The notes beneath the pieces were generated by a model. The model did not search any database. It was not told the origin of the DNA and saw nothing but the letters and a program-made list of their open reading frames with translations. Made by a program: the position numbers and the translations under genes. A stretch of DNA of 64,000 nucleotides from Alcanivorax sp. (lineage in GTDB: Bacteria > Pseudomonadota > Gammaproteobacteria > Pseudomonadales > Alcanivoracaceae), in the NCBI GenBank assembly GCA_013823245.1, contig PNLU01000001.1:29031-93030 (forward strand), written 5' to 3'. Each line of letters starts with the position of its first letter. The stretch's first letter is position 1. Positions 40,667 to 50,847 of this stretch are shown piece by piece.

Positions 40667-41413
40667 ATGACTGCACGCAGGTTTCGACCAAGCTGGATCG
40701 GCTTTCTTGCCACGCTTGTGGTGGCCGCCGTGTGCCTGCAGGCTGCGTTCTGGCAGCTTTCCCGCGCGGACGAAAAGCGCACCCTGGCCAGCGACCTGGT
40801 TGCGCGTGCTGAGCAAGGCTATCAATCGATGGCCTCGCTGGCCGTGAAAGCCGACCCGCACAACTATCCTCTGGAAGTGCGTGGCCACTTCGACAACCGG
40901 TACAACATCCTGCTCGACAACCGCATGCTCGACGGTGTTGCCGGATACCACCTGTTGACCCCCCTGCAAACCGAGGCGGGCCAGTGGCTGCTGGTGAATC
41001 GTGGCTGGCTGCCCCGGGGGCGCGACCGAGCCGTGCTACCGGAAATCCCCGCCATCGACGGCCCGGTCACGGTGCAGGGGCAAAGCTATGTCTACAGCCC
41101 GCGCACTTTTGTGCTGGCTGAAGATGACCTGTCCGAGCCGTCCTGGCCCCTGCGACTGCAAAAAGTGGAAATGGACGTGCTTTCCCCGCTGCTTGGGGTA
41201 GAATTGGCGCCGTTCGAGCTGAGGGTCGCCCCTGGCGTGCCGCTCGAACAGGGCGAGCAGTTGCCAAGAGTCTGGCACGACCCGGTGATGGGGCCCGAGC
41301 GCCACCAGGCCTACGCCGTGCAATGGTTTGCCATGGCCGCCACCGTGGTGATCTTTTTCCTCGCCGTCAGTTTTCGCCGCCGCGACGCTGACCATCCGCA
41401 AATGAAAGCCTGA
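40667..41413 (+). CDS. SURF1 family cytochrome oxidase biogenesis protein
   Basis: FWQLSRADEKRTLA, VNRGWLPRGRDR, YAVQWFAMA. Confidence 0.93.
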   Translation: MTARRFRPSWIGFLATLVVAAVCLQAAFWQLSRADEKRTLASDLVARAEQGYQSMASLAVKADPHNYPLEVRGHFDNRYNILLDNRMLDGVAGYHLLTPLQTEAGQWLLVNRGWLPRGRDRAVLPEIPAIDGPVTVQGQSYVYSPRTFVLAEDDLSEPSWPLRLQKVEMDVLSPLLGVELAPFELRVAPGVPLEQGEQLPRVWHDPVMGPERHQAYAVQWFAMAATVVIFFLAVSFRRRDADHPQMKA

Positions 41414-41420
41414 GTCAATC

Positions 41421-42032
41421 ATGCAGGAACGGACCAAGAATTTCGTAATACTGGGGCTGATCTTCGGCGTCTTCATCGCGTTTTTCGTGACAGGCCGCTT
41501 TCTGATCAACGTCGATGAGCTGCCGAAGCTCAACAAGGGAACCCTGATCGTACCCCACGTCGACATCGACAAGCTCGGCCTGACCCACGACGGTGAGCCC
41601 TTCACCAACAGGAACACCCGCGGTCAGTGGTGGCTGGGCTATGTGGCCGATGGCACCTGCGATACCGCCTGCAAGAACGGTCTTTTTTATCTGATGCGCC
41701 AGTTGGAACGGTCGCTGGACCGCGATGCCTCACGCGTCAGCCGGTTAATTATTCATACCGCCCCCCCGAACCCCGAGTTGCGCGCATTCCTGGACGAGAA
41801 TGTCGCCGGCATGGTGGAGATCGACGGCCCGGCCGACACGATCAACACTCTGCTCCTCCCCGCGATGGACAGCAGTTCCGACAGCGCCAGTCATCATATC
41901 TTCCTGATCAGCCCCGACGGCCTGATCTTCATGTGGTATCCCACCCATGAAGACATGGACGACGTACTGCTGGAGGCCGACAAGATTCGTGATGACCTGA
42001 AGCGCACCCTGAAAGGCTCACTGGTAGGGTAA
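41421..42032 (+). CDS. membrane-anchored protein with CxxxC motif, candidate SCO/thioredoxin-like oxidase assembly factor
   Basis: N-terminal TM, GYVADGTCDTACKNGLFYLMRQLERSL; sits between SURF1 and ctaA. Confidence 0.65.
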   Translation: MQERTKNFVILGLIFGVFIAFFVTGRFLINVDELPKLNKGTLIVPHVDIDKLGLTHDGEPFTNRNTRGQWWLGYVADGTCDTACKNGLFYLMRQLERSLDRDASRVSRLIIHTAPPNPELRAFLDENVAGMVEIDGPADTINTLLLPAMDSSSDSASHHIFLISPDGLIFMWYPTHEDMDDVLLEADKIRDDLKRTLKGSLVG

Positions 42033-42038
42033 CCTGAT

Positions 42039-43082
42039 ATGTCGACTGTGAATCGTTCGTTGATCTGGCAACGCCGTCTCGCCGTGGCTTCCGTGCTGAT
42101 GGTCGCCACCGTCATTATTCTGGGGGCCTGGACCCGCCTGACCGATGCGGGCCTGGGCTGTCCGGACTGGCCGGGCTGTTATGGGCACATGGATGTACGC
42201 AAGGCACACGCCTATGTATCCGGCACCAACGAGATGGAGCCAGGCACCTACCGCGATGCCTTCAAGACCATACCAGAAATGGTGCATCGTTATTTCGCCG
42301 GCTTTCTCGGCATGATGATTCTGGCGCTGACCATTCTGGCGTGGCGCAACCGGGCGCACCCGCTGCAGCGTGTGGGTCTGCCCACGACGCTGCTGGTGCT
42401 GGTGATCGCGCAGGGCATTCTGGGCAAATGGACGGTGACCATGGGCCTGCAGCCAACCATTGTGATGCTGCACCTGATGGGTGGCTTCACGACGGCCATC
42501 CTGCTGTGCTGGCACACCGCCAAACTGTACGACTGGCCACAGTTCCGCAATGATTGTGATGTGCGTGTGCTCAAACCGCTGGGGATTGCAGCACTGGCGG
42601 TGGTGATGTTGCAAAGCGCGCTGGGCGGCTGGACCACCGCCAACTACGCGGCCATCGTCTGTACCGAACTGCCCATCTGCGAGCAAGGCTGGCGCGACCA
42701 TCTGAATTTCAGCGACGCCTTTACCTTCTTCGGCCATGATCACGATGGCGAGGATTACGAATTCGGCGTACTCGCCAATGATGCGCGCACGACCATCCAT
42801 GTGATGCATCGCTTCGGCGCGCTTGTCACGATGTTGGTGGTGGGTCTGCTGTCGGTCCTGATCATCAAGCGGGCACGCAGCACGCTGTTCCGCAACTTCG
42901 GCCTCGTGATCGGGGGCGTGCTGCTGGTACAGTTCGCGCTGGGCGTGAGCAATATCGTGTTCATGGTGCCCATCAAGGTGGCCGTGGCACACAATTTCGG
43001 CGCCCTGACACTACTGGTGGCTGTGGTCCTGTTCCTCAGAGCCGTGAATATAAAACCGGAACGGAGACAGACTGATGCCTGA
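42039..43082 (+). CDS. ctaA: haem A synthase (COX15/CtaA)
   Basis: GAWTRLTDAGLGCPDWPGCYGHM, polytopic, conserved His. Confidence 0.95.
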   Translation: MSTVNRSLIWQRRLAVASVLMVATVIILGAWTRLTDAGLGCPDWPGCYGHMDVRKAHAYVSGTNEMEPGTYRDAFKTIPEMVHRYFAGFLGMMILALTILAWRNRAHPLQRVGLPTTLLVLVIAQGILGKWTVTMGLQPTIVMLHLMGGFTTAILLCWHTAKLYDWPQFRNDCDVRVLKPLGIAALAVVMLQSALGGWTTANYAAIVCTELPICEQGWRDHLNFSDAFTFFGHDHDGEDYEFGVLANDARTTIHVMHRFGALVTMLVVGLLSVLIIKRARSTLFRNFGLVIGGVLLVQFALGVSNIVFMVPIKVAVAHNFGALTLLVAVVLFLRAVNIKPERRQTDA

Positions 43083-43971
43083 ATCGGCAGGTTGGCGGGA
43101 TTACCTGGCCCTGACCAAGCCCGGCGTGGTGCTGTTGCTGATGGTCACCGCCGTCGCGGGCATGTTCCTGGCGACCGATCCACCCGGCATGGTGCCGCTG
43201 GACGTACTGGTACCCGCTACCCTGGGTCTGACCCTGGCGATGATGGCCTCTGCGGCCATCAACCAGATCATGGACCAGAAGATTGATGCGATCATGGCCC
43301 GCACAGAGAAGCGGCCCATTGTCACCGGTCGTATCAACAACCGCTCCGCCATTGCGTTTGCCATCGCGCTGGCGGCGCTGTCCATGCTGGTGCTGGATCA
43401 ACTGGTCAATCGTCTGACAGCCCTGCTGACGCTATTCGGCTTCGTCGGCTACGCCTTCATCTACACGCTGTACCTGAAGCGGGCCACTCCCCAGAACATC
43501 GTCATCGGCGGACTGGCCGGGGCCATACCACCCCTGCTGGGCTGGACGGCGGTGGCTGGTGAACTGCACCCCTACGCCTGGCTGCTGGTGCTGATCATCT
43601 TTGTCTGGACCCCCCCCCATTTCTGGGCGCTGGCCATTCATCGCCGCGACGAGTACGCCAAGGCAGAGATCCCGATGCTGCCGGTGACCCATGGCGTGCC
43701 CTTTACCCGCAGCAGCGTGCTCTATTACACCATCCTGCTGGTGATCACCTCGCTGCTGCCGTACCTGACCGGCATGAGCGGGCTGATCTACCTGGTGACG
43801 GCGGTCGTGCTCGGTGCCATTTTCCTGTTCCATGCCATGCAGTTGCGTTTCGGTGATGACCCGCGCACGCCGATGAAAACCTTCGGTTACTCCATCACTT
43901 ACCTGTTCGTGCTGTTCGGGGCGCTGCTGGTGGATCACTACCTGCCCATCGGCGTGGTGCCGGTCCGCTGA
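43075..43971 (+). CDS. cyoE: protohaem IX farnesyltransferase
   Basis: NQIMDQKIDAIMARTEKRPI, WTPPHFWALAI. Confidence 0.97.
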   Translation: MPESAGWRDYLALTKPGVVLLLMVTAVAGMFLATDPPGMVPLDVLVPATLGLTLAMMASAAINQIMDQKIDAIMARTEKRPIVTGRINNRSAIAFAIALAALSMLVLDQLVNRLTALLTLFGFVGYAFIYTLYLKRATPQNIVIGGLAGAIPPLLGWTAVAGELHPYAWLLVLIIFVWTPPHFWALAIHRRDEYAKAEIPMLPVTHGVPFTRSSVLYYTILLVITSLLPYLTGMSGLIYLVTAVVLGAIFLFHAMQLRFGDDPRTPMKTFGYSITYLFVLFGALLVDHYLPIGVVPVR

Positions 43972-44048
43972 AACCTGCGCACCACGCACTGTCCAGCCCC
44001 CCGAAGTTGCGTTAGTCTTCGTCCATAACAACACACGGGGAAGGGACC

Positions 44049-44639
44049 ATGACGGGTACGTTTATTTTTCTGGGGATCCTGGTGTTGATCGTGGTGCTCA
44101 TCATCATGATCTACAACCGTCTCATCGCGCTCAAGAACCGCTTCAAGAATGCCTTTGCCCAGATTGATGTGCAGCTGCAACGCCGCCATGATCTGGTGCC
44201 CAATCTGGTGGAGACCGCCCGCGCTTACATGACCCACGAGCGCGAAACGCTGACCCAGGTGACCGAAGCGCGCAACCGCGCCGCCGGAGCACGTCAGGCC
44301 GCCCGAGCCAAACCGGACGATGCGGGCGCCATCGCCGCCCTGGGCCAGGCTGAAAGCATGCTGTCCGGCTCGCTGGCCAACTTCTTTGCACTGTCCGAGA
44401 ACTACCCGGATCTCAAGGCCAACCAGACCATGAGCCAGTTGATGGAAGAGCTGACCTCGACGGAAAACCGTATCAGCTTTGCCCGCCAGGCCTTCAACGA
44501 CATGGTGATGGCCTACAACACCTACCGCGAGCAGTTCCCGAACAACTTCATCGCCGGTCTGTTTGGCAGCTTCACCGCCGCCCGGTTGCTGGAAATCGAG
44601 AACCCGGAGGCGCGGCAGGCTCCCAAGGTCAGTTTCTGA
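44049..44639 (+). CDS. LemA family protein
   Basis: YNRLIALKNRFKNAFAQIDVQLQRRHDLVPNLVETARAYM. Confidence 0.95.
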   Translation: MTGTFIFLGILVLIVVLIIMIYNRLIALKNRFKNAFAQIDVQLQRRHDLVPNLVETARAYMTHERETLTQVTEARNRAAGARQAARAKPDDAGAIAALGQAESMLSGSLANFFALSENYPDLKANQTMSQLMEELTSTENRISFARQAFNDMVMAYNTYREQFPNNFIAGLFGSFTAARLLEIENPEARQAPKVSF

Positions 44640-44656
44640 GACCGGACTGAGCCGCC

Positions 44657-46621
44657 ATGAACTTCTTCGAGCAGCAGGCCCGAGCCCGGCGCCGCACTGG
44701 CCTGCTGATGCTCTATTTCGCGCTGGCCATCGTACTGACCACCCTGGCCGTGAACCTGGTGATCTACGGCGGGCTCTACTGGCTGGGCGCCGCCTGGCCG
44801 CTGGCAGACTGGTTGTTGTCTCCGTTCAGCGCGTGGATTACCGGCATCACCCTGCTGATTATCGTGGGTGGCAGTCTGGTTCGCCTGTGGCAACTGCGCG
44901 GCGGCGGCCCGGCACTGGCCAACCTGCTGGGCGCGCGACAGATTGATCCCGGCAGCAAGGATGCGGACGAGCGTCGCCTGATCAACGTGGTGGAGGAAAT
45001 GGCTATTGCATCGGGTATCCCGGTGCCGCAGTTGTTTGTGCTGGACAAGGAGGCCGCCATCAACGCCTTTGTCGCCGGCTTCCGCCCCACCGAATCCACC
45101 GTGATGGTGACCCACGGCGCGCTGACCCAGCTGAACCGCGATGAACTGCAAGGGGTGATCGCCCACGAGTTCAGTCATATTTTCAATGCCGACATGCGCC
45201 TGAACCTGCGCCTGATGGCGGTGCTGACCGGCATTCTGTCCATTGGCAAGGTGGGCGAAATACTGCTGCGCAGCAATGCCCGGCGCGGCCTTTATGTGCG
45301 CAGCAACAGCCGCAACGGCGGCGGCGTGGCCGCCGTCATGGCCCTCGGCGCGGCGCTCATGGCCATCGGCTATATCGGTCTGTTCTTCGGGCGCCTGATC
45401 AAGGCCGCCATCTCGCGCCAGCGCGAATTGCTGGCCGATGCGTCCTCGGTGCAGTTCACCCGCAATCCGGCGGGCATCGCCAACGCGCTGATTCGGATCC
45501 GTAATGGCGAGGGCTCTTACCTGGACAGCCCCCAGGCCGAGGACATGAGCCACATGTGCTTCGGCCCCACCCTGCGCTTCTCCCTGCGTCAGTGGCTGGC
45601 CACTCACCCGGATATCGACGCCCGGCTGGCCGCTATCGGCCCGGAGTGGCCCGCCCGGGCGCGCGCCCGCGCCGCCAGTCAGGCCAGTGCCGTGTCCGCT
45701 GCGGCCGACAACGGCGCAGACCTGTTCAGCAGTGATACCGCCAGCCCCGGGGCCACCACCCCCATAGGCTTTGCGGCACCGCGCGCTGCGGCGGCCCACA
45801 GCCCGGCGACCGCGACCCATACCAGGCTGTCCAGCCAGGTCGGCACCGTGGCACCAGTACATATGGGGTATGCCCGCCGGATTCTCGAATCGGTACCGGA
45901 TGCCCTCCGTGATGTGGTGCACGATCCACAAGGCGCCGAGCACATCATCTACGCCCTGGCGGCCAGCGTCAGCCAGAGCGACCCGGGCAGCCTGATTCCT
46001 GCGCTGGGCCTGGCGGAGAGTGATGCGGCTTCCATCACTGCCCTGGTGCCCGCCGTGCAGGCACTGGGCACCCGTCTGCGTCTGCCTCTGGTGGATATGG
46101 CCATCCCCGCGCTGAAGCCCAGACCGCAACCGGAACGCGACCAGATACTGACCCGGCTGGAAGCACTGGTCCGGGCCGATAAACGCATGACCCTGTTTGA
46201 ATTCATGCTTCTGCATCTGCTGCGCGACCACCTGCGCCATGATGCCGGACGCAACCAGCCTGTGCGCCATCGCAGCCTGCGCAACGTCGGCGAGTCACTG
46301 CGCGTTCTGCTGTCGGCCATGGTGCATGCCAGCGGACAACGCGGCGAGCAAGCCTCGGCCCTGTTTGCGGCCACCGGCGCCGTGATGCTGCCCCCGGGCA
46401 GCGTCCTGCTGCCGCGCGAGGCCTGCAATCTGAACCGTCTGGCACCCGCGCTGGAGGAACTGGCCGGGCTCACCCCCATGCTGAAAGCCTCGGTGGTCGA
46501 CGCCTGTGCCGACATCGTGCTCGCCGACAAACGGGTTCAGGTGGGGGAAGCCGAGTTGCTGCGGGCCGTCTGTACGCTGCTGGACTGCCCGATGCCACCA
46601 CTGTTTACAGATGTAGCCTGA
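44657..46621 (+). CDS. M48 family metallopeptidase (membrane, HtpX-like, with C-terminal extension)
   Basis: HEFSHIFNADMRL zinc motif (HExxH), RELLADASSVQFTRNPAGIANAL. Confidence 0.92.
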   Translation: MNFFEQQARARRRTGLLMLYFALAIVLTTLAVNLVIYGGLYWLGAAWPLADWLLSPFSAWITGITLLIIVGGSLVRLWQLRGGGPALANLLGARQIDPGSKDADERRLINVVEEMAIASGIPVPQLFVLDKEAAINAFVAGFRPTESTVMVTHGALTQLNRDELQGVIAHEFSHIFNADMRLNLRLMAVLTGILSIGKVGEILLRSNARRGLYVRSNSRNGGGVAAVMALGAALMAIGYIGLFFGRLIKAAISRQRELLADASSVQFTRNPAGIANALIRIRNGEGSYLDSPQAEDMSHMCFGPTLRFSLRQWLATHPDIDARLAAIGPEWPARARARAASQASAVSAAADNGADLFSSDTASPGATTPIGFAAPRAAAAHSPATATHTRLSSQVGTVAPVHMGYARRILESVPDALRDVVHDPQGAEHIIYALAASVSQSDPGSLIPALGLAESDAASITALVPAVQALGTRLRLPLVDMAIPALKPRPQPERDQILTRLEALVRADKRMTLFEFMLLHLLRDHLRHDAGRNQPVRHRSLRNVGESLRVLLSAMVHASGQRGEQASALFAATGAVMLPPGSVLLPREACNLNRLAPALEELAGLTPMLKASVVDACADIVLADKRVQVGEAELLRAVCTLLDCPMPPLFTDVA

Positions 46622-46837
46622 CTTGTACGTCATGGCTTACAGAAATCATGGCAATTATCCTAATCCCGGCCGTGCCATGATCTGACAGACTACCATTCAT
46701 CCGGAAATACACTCCGGCAGTCGGAGAGGCAGCCGCAAGATGTATACCAGGTCACATTTTTTGGCCTCAATACCTGCCACACGACAAAGCGGGATGTAGA
46801 CAGTACACACAGGGAAGCGAAGCAAGGGGGAACCAGC

Positions 46838-47209
46838 ATGGAGTTCCAGAAAGACAGTGAGCGCAATGCCTGGCAAGCGGTCGCTCAGGCCACCGAGTCG
46901 GTACGCCGCAATCACATTGCCCGCAGCGACCTGTTGCAGTGGCTGCAAGAGAAAGGCGTCGACATCGCCAGTGCGGTCTTCCCGTGCATTGGCCTGTTCG
47001 ACAAGGATGTGTTCTCCGGCACGCTGGTGTCCCAGGACCGCCGTGTATTCGAATACTTTGTTGACCTCACCGACCCTCAGGACGGTGACTTCGAGGACGT
47101 GACCGATCAGCTGGGCCCCAAGGACCCCGCTCATCCGGACAGCGATGTGCGTGACCTGATCACCATGGCCCTGGTCTACTTCGACCGCCATCGCGAGCGC
47201 GCGGCCTGA
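46838..47209 (+). CDS. hypothetical protein
   Basis: Plausible 123-aa ORF MEFQKDSERNAWQAVAQATESVRRNHIARSDLLQWLQEKGVDIAS... Confidence 0.6.
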   Translation: MEFQKDSERNAWQAVAQATESVRRNHIARSDLLQWLQEKGVDIASAVFPCIGLFDKDVFSGTLVSQDRRVFEYFVDLTDPQDGDFEDVTDQLGPKDPAHPDSDVRDLITMALVYFDRHRERAA

Positions 47210-48335
47210 GCACCAGTGGTGGCGTATCGCGGTGCAGGAACCAGCGATCCGTCACCACCCGCCGGGTAAACCACGGACTGCGCATCAAGGGTCCGGCCAG
47301 ACTTGCCTTGAGCCACTCCGGCACACCCCACCCTCGCACACCCCATTGCGACACATCCCCGCGCCGCCCGAAACGGGCCCGCAATGCGGCCTCGTAATCG
47401 CTGAGCACGGCCTGATCCGGCGCCTGCTGCAACGCCTCTGCCGCCATCAGTGCCGATTCCACCGCAGGCCGGATACCCTCTCCGCTCTGGGTGTAGGCCA
47501 GCCCGGCAGCATCCCCGATCAGACACACGCCGGGCCCCACCAGCGGACGCTGCGCATGTCCGTAAAGCAGGTAGGCGTGTCCCTGATAGCGCTCACCCGC
47601 TTCAGGCAGGCGACCTTGTGACTGCATCCAGGTCACGAACGCCTGCAAATGCTCACTCAGCCGATGGTTGTCCTCGCGCCCCAGCCCCACGTTGAGGTAA
47701 TCCCCCTTGCGAAACACCCAGGCGTAGCCCTTCAGATCACGGCAGAACCACAACTCCGGGCACTCGCCCTGAACCGGGCATTGTGCCGCCTGCTCTGGTG
47801 TCATGCGGAATTCGGCTTCGCGCGCGGCCACCACACACTCATGGCGCCCGGGACCCGCCCCCAGCCAGCGTGCCACCGGGCAGAAGTGCCCGCCTGCGCC
47901 CACCAGCCAACGCGCCCGATGGCGGCCATTCACGCACCAGAGTTTGCCTTCGCGGCGAATATCGCGCACCGACTCCCCCAGCACCTTGTCCACCGGCGCC
48001 CGCGACAGCAGGTAGTGATCAAATTCACAGCGGCGAATCCCGTAGCTGACCGGCTCTGAGCCGTGATCGTTGACGCAGGCCGGCTGCCCCATCAGACCGA
48101 TGCTGAACGCATGAATCGGCTGCAACACCCGCCCCTCACTGCCGTAGTCTTCCGGCGTCACCGACAACGCATCCAGTACCGCCGGCGTTACCCAACCGGC
48201 ACAGGTCTTGTCGCGCGGGAACTGCGCCTTGTCCAGCAGGCGCACTTGCCAGCCGCGCTGTGCCATCTCCCGTGCCAGGGTGCTGCCCGCCGGGCCGCCC
48301 CCGATAATCAGCAGATCCAGAACCGGCTCATTCAT
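47160..48335 (-). CDS. geranylgeranyl-reductase-like FAD-dependent oxidoreductase
   Basis: MNEPVLDLLIIGGGPAGSTLAREMAQRGWQVRLLDKAQFPRDKTCAGW, GVCLIGDAAGLAYTQSGEGIRPAVESA. Confidence 0.9.
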   Translation of the reverse strand: MNEPVLDLLIIGGGPAGSTLAREMAQRGWQVRLLDKAQFPRDKTCAGWVTPAVLDALSVTPEDYGSEGRVLQPIHAFSIGLMGQPACVNDHGSEPVSYGIRRCEFDHYLLSRAPVDKVLGESVRDIRREGKLWCVNGRHRARWLVGAGGHFCPVARWLGAGPGRHECVVAAREAEFRMTPEQAAQCPVQGECPELWFCRDLKGYAWVFRKGDYLNVGLGREDNHRLSEHLQAFVTWMQSQGRLPEAGERYQGHAYLLYGHAQRPLVGPGVCLIGDAAGLAYTQSGEGIRPAVESALMAAEALQQAPDQAVLSDYEAALRARFGRRGDVSQWGVRGWGVPEWLKASLAGPLMRSPWFTRRVVTDRWFLHRDTPPLVLRPRARDGGRSRPGPW

Positions 48336-49698
48336 GTCGGGCACCTCCGGCCTCAAGGGCCGAGCCGACATACAGATCACGGCGATGGCGCGGCACGACA
48401 TTCGAATCGGCAGGTGCGAACACCACCTGGAACAGTTGCAGCGTGCCCGCCTGAAACGCGGCCGTGGATCCGGCCAGATAAAGCTCCCAGGCACGCACAA
48501 AGGTATCGTCGTAATCAGCGCGAATCTGCTCCCGATGCGCCTGGAAACGATCATGCCAGTGGCGCAGTGTATCGGCGTAATGCAGACGCAGGTTCTCCAC
48601 ATCCAGCACCGAAAAACCGCCGTCCTCAAACAACCGCATCAGTTCCACCGGGCTGGGCACATAGCTGCCGGGAAAGATGCGGCGTTCGATCCAGCCGTTG
48701 ATGGGTGCTGGCCGATTGCGGCCAATGGTATGAATCAGACCGATGCCCGTGGGCGCCAGCACCCGGCGAATGGCGGCCGACAACGCCTGATAATTTTCCG
48801 GGCCGACATGCTCCAGCATACCCACCGAGACAAACGCATCGCAGCGCTGTGATGCAGCGCCGGTACCAATATTCCGATAGTCGTCCTCGATATAGGTGAC
48901 CCGGTCATCCAGTCCTTCGCGCCTGGCCTGCTCCCGCGCCCAGGTAATCTGTTCGCCGGAAATATTGAACGCCTGCACTCGTACACCGTAGTAGCGCGCC
49001 ATGTAGCGCGCCAGACCGCCCCAGCCACACCCTGCCTCGACCACCGTCTGTCCGGGGCGCAAACGCAACTTGCGGCAGACATGCTCCAGCTTGGCCAGTT
49101 GTGCCTGCTCCAGGGTGAAGTCCGGTTGCTCGAAATAGGCGCAGGTGTATTGCATGGCTGCGGTATCCAGCCACAAGCGGTAAAAGGCATTACCCAGATC
49201 ATAATGATGATGAATGTTCAGACGCGCATCCTGCTCGCTGGCGCCCTTCGGTGCGCGATCTCGCCACAAGGCCGCCAGCCAGGCCGGTTGCGATTGACGG
49301 CCTCGCTCCAGACAGGGATAGAGTCGGGTCAGGAAATCATCCAGCCGCCCGCTGACCCGCAACCGGCCACTGGCATACAGATCGCCAAACGCCATGTTGG
49401 GATTACGCAGCAACGCGTAGAGCGCCGCGCGATCGCGCAGGGTGACGGTATGTTCAGCCTGCGCGGGCCCGACCAGACTGCCGTCCCAGAGGCACAGATT
49501 CATCGGCGGGGTACCGGCCATGCGCAGCAGCCAGGCCAGCAAACGGCGCTCCAGCGCCAGTACCGCCCCCGTGCCACCACCGGCCCGGGCAGGCAGCGCC
49601 AGCGCATTGCGACGCCGACGGGTATTGAGAGAACTCGCAGTATCACGCGGCATGGTTGCCTCCCACATGTCCATGTCGAAAGTCTCACCACGCACCAC
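48328..49698 (-). CDS. cyclopropane-fatty-acyl-phospholipid synthase family methyltransferase
   Basis: HYDLGNAFYRLWLDTAAMQYTCAYF, VEAGCGWGGLARYMARYYGVRVQAFNISGEQ. Confidence 0.93.
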   Translation of the reverse strand: MVRGETFDMDMWEATMPRDTASSLNTRRRRNALALPARAGGGTGAVLALERRLLAWLLRMAGTPPMNLCLWDGSLVGPAQAEHTVTLRDRAALYALLRNPNMAFGDLYASGRLRVSGRLDDFLTRLYPCLERGRQSQPAWLAALWRDRAPKGASEQDARLNIHHHYDLGNAFYRLWLDTAAMQYTCAYFEQPDFTLEQAQLAKLEHVCRKLRLRPGQTVVEAGCGWGGLARYMARYYGVRVQAFNISGEQITWAREQARREGLDDRVTYIEDDYRNIGTGAASQRCDAFVSVGMLEHVGPENYQALSAAIRRVLAPTGIGLIHTIGRNRPAPINGWIERRIFPGSYVPSPVELMRLFEDGGFSVLDVENLRLHYADTLRHWHDRFQAHREQIRADYDDTFVRAWELYLAGSTAAFQAGTLQLFQVVFAPADSNVVPRHRRDLYVGSALEAGGARHE

Positions 49699-49779
49699 GA
49701 CTGCCTGCGGCAGCCACTGCCCGGATGCGTACAGCAGCCGCTCCAGTATAGCGGCCCCCGCCCGGGACCGGGCAAGTCT

Positions 49780-50838
49780 CTAGCCGCGCCGGTAGGGCAG
49801 ATAATTCAGCGCTTCTTCCCGGTACGCCTGCACCGCCTCCGCCTCGGCCTCGCAGAAGCGCCCGATGGCATCATGGAAACGCGGGTCGGCGTGCCAGTGC
49901 AGCGACCATGTGATCACCGGCTCGAAACCGCGCAGCAGCTTGTGCTCCCCCTGCACCCCGGGGTCGAACGCCGCCAGGCCATGCTCGATGGCAAACTCGA
50001 TACCCTGGTAGTAACACAGCTCGAAATGCAGACCATCCAGGTCCCGCTGCGCCCCCCAGTAGCGGCCGTAAAGACACTCATCGTCGAACAGGTACAAGGC
50101 CATGGCCAGCGGCGGCGCCTCGGCAGACGCCCCCGGTAGTGCGGCCGCCAGCATCAACTGGTCCCCCAGGCGACTGGCCAGCGCCTGAAAGAACGCCGGC
50201 GTCAGGTAGGGCCGCTGCCCGCGCACCAGATAGGTCCGTGCATAGCAGCCATAAAAGGCCTCCCACCAATGCTCGGGAATCGCCTGCCCTGCAGCACGTC
50301 GCACGGTGATCCCCTGCTCCGCCACCCGGGCGCGCTCCTTGCGCAGGGTCTTGCGCTTGCGCGACATCAATGCCGCCAGGAAGTCATCAAAACTCTGATA
50401 GCCGCGATTGAACCAGCGGAAGTGGCAGGCCTGGCGCGCGGTCAGCGGCAGCGGCGCCAGAGCGGCGCGGGCCGCATCATCGGGGAACAGCAGATGCCAG
50501 CTGCTGGCCCGCTGCGCGGCCACCTGCTCGCGCAGACGCGGCCACAGCCAGTCTGCTGCGCCGCGTCCCGCAGGCAGGCGCCAGCGGGGTCCGGTAACCG
50601 GTGTAAAGGGAATGGCCGTCAACAGGCGAGGGTAATAACGCACGCCATGCTGGTGATAGGCCATGGCCCAGCGCTGGTCGAACACGAACTCACCACGGGA
50701 GTCACTGCGGGCATACAGCGGCAGCAAGCCGCCGTCCTCGTGCCAGCTCAGATCACGCCAGCCGGAATCCGCGCCCACGGCGCCCGTATCGGCCAGCGCA
50801 CCCAGAAAAGCGTCTGTGAGAAACGGGTAAGCCGCCAT
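49780..50838 (-). CDS. FemAB/GNAT-like protein (DUF482/peptidogalycan-type)
   Basis: DQRWAMAYHQHGVRYYPRLLTAIPFTPVTGPR, LHFELCYYQGIEFAIEHGLAAFDPGVQGEHKLLRGFEPV. Confidence 0.88.
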   Translation of the reverse strand: MAAYPFLTDAFLGALADTGAVGADSGWRDLSWHEDGGLLPLYARSDSRGEFVFDQRWAMAYHQHGVRYYPRLLTAIPFTPVTGPRWRLPAGRGAADWLWPRLREQVAAQRASSWHLLFPDDAARAALAPLPLTARQACHFRWFNRGYQSFDDFLAALMSRKRKTLRKERARVAEQGITVRRAAGQAIPEHWWEAFYGCYARTYLVRGQRPYLTPAFFQALASRLGDQLMLAAALPGASAEAPPLAMALYLFDDECLYGRYWGAQRDLDGLHFELCYYQGIEFAIEHGLAAFDPGVQGEHKLLRGFEPVITWSLHWHADPRFHDAIGRFCEAEAEAVQAYREEALNYLPYRRG

Positions 50839-50847
50839 ATCCGCGTC

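Noticed and set aside
44522-46270. 582-aa minus-strand ORF opposite LemA/M48
   Set aside because: Shadow ORF of genes with strong family motifs.
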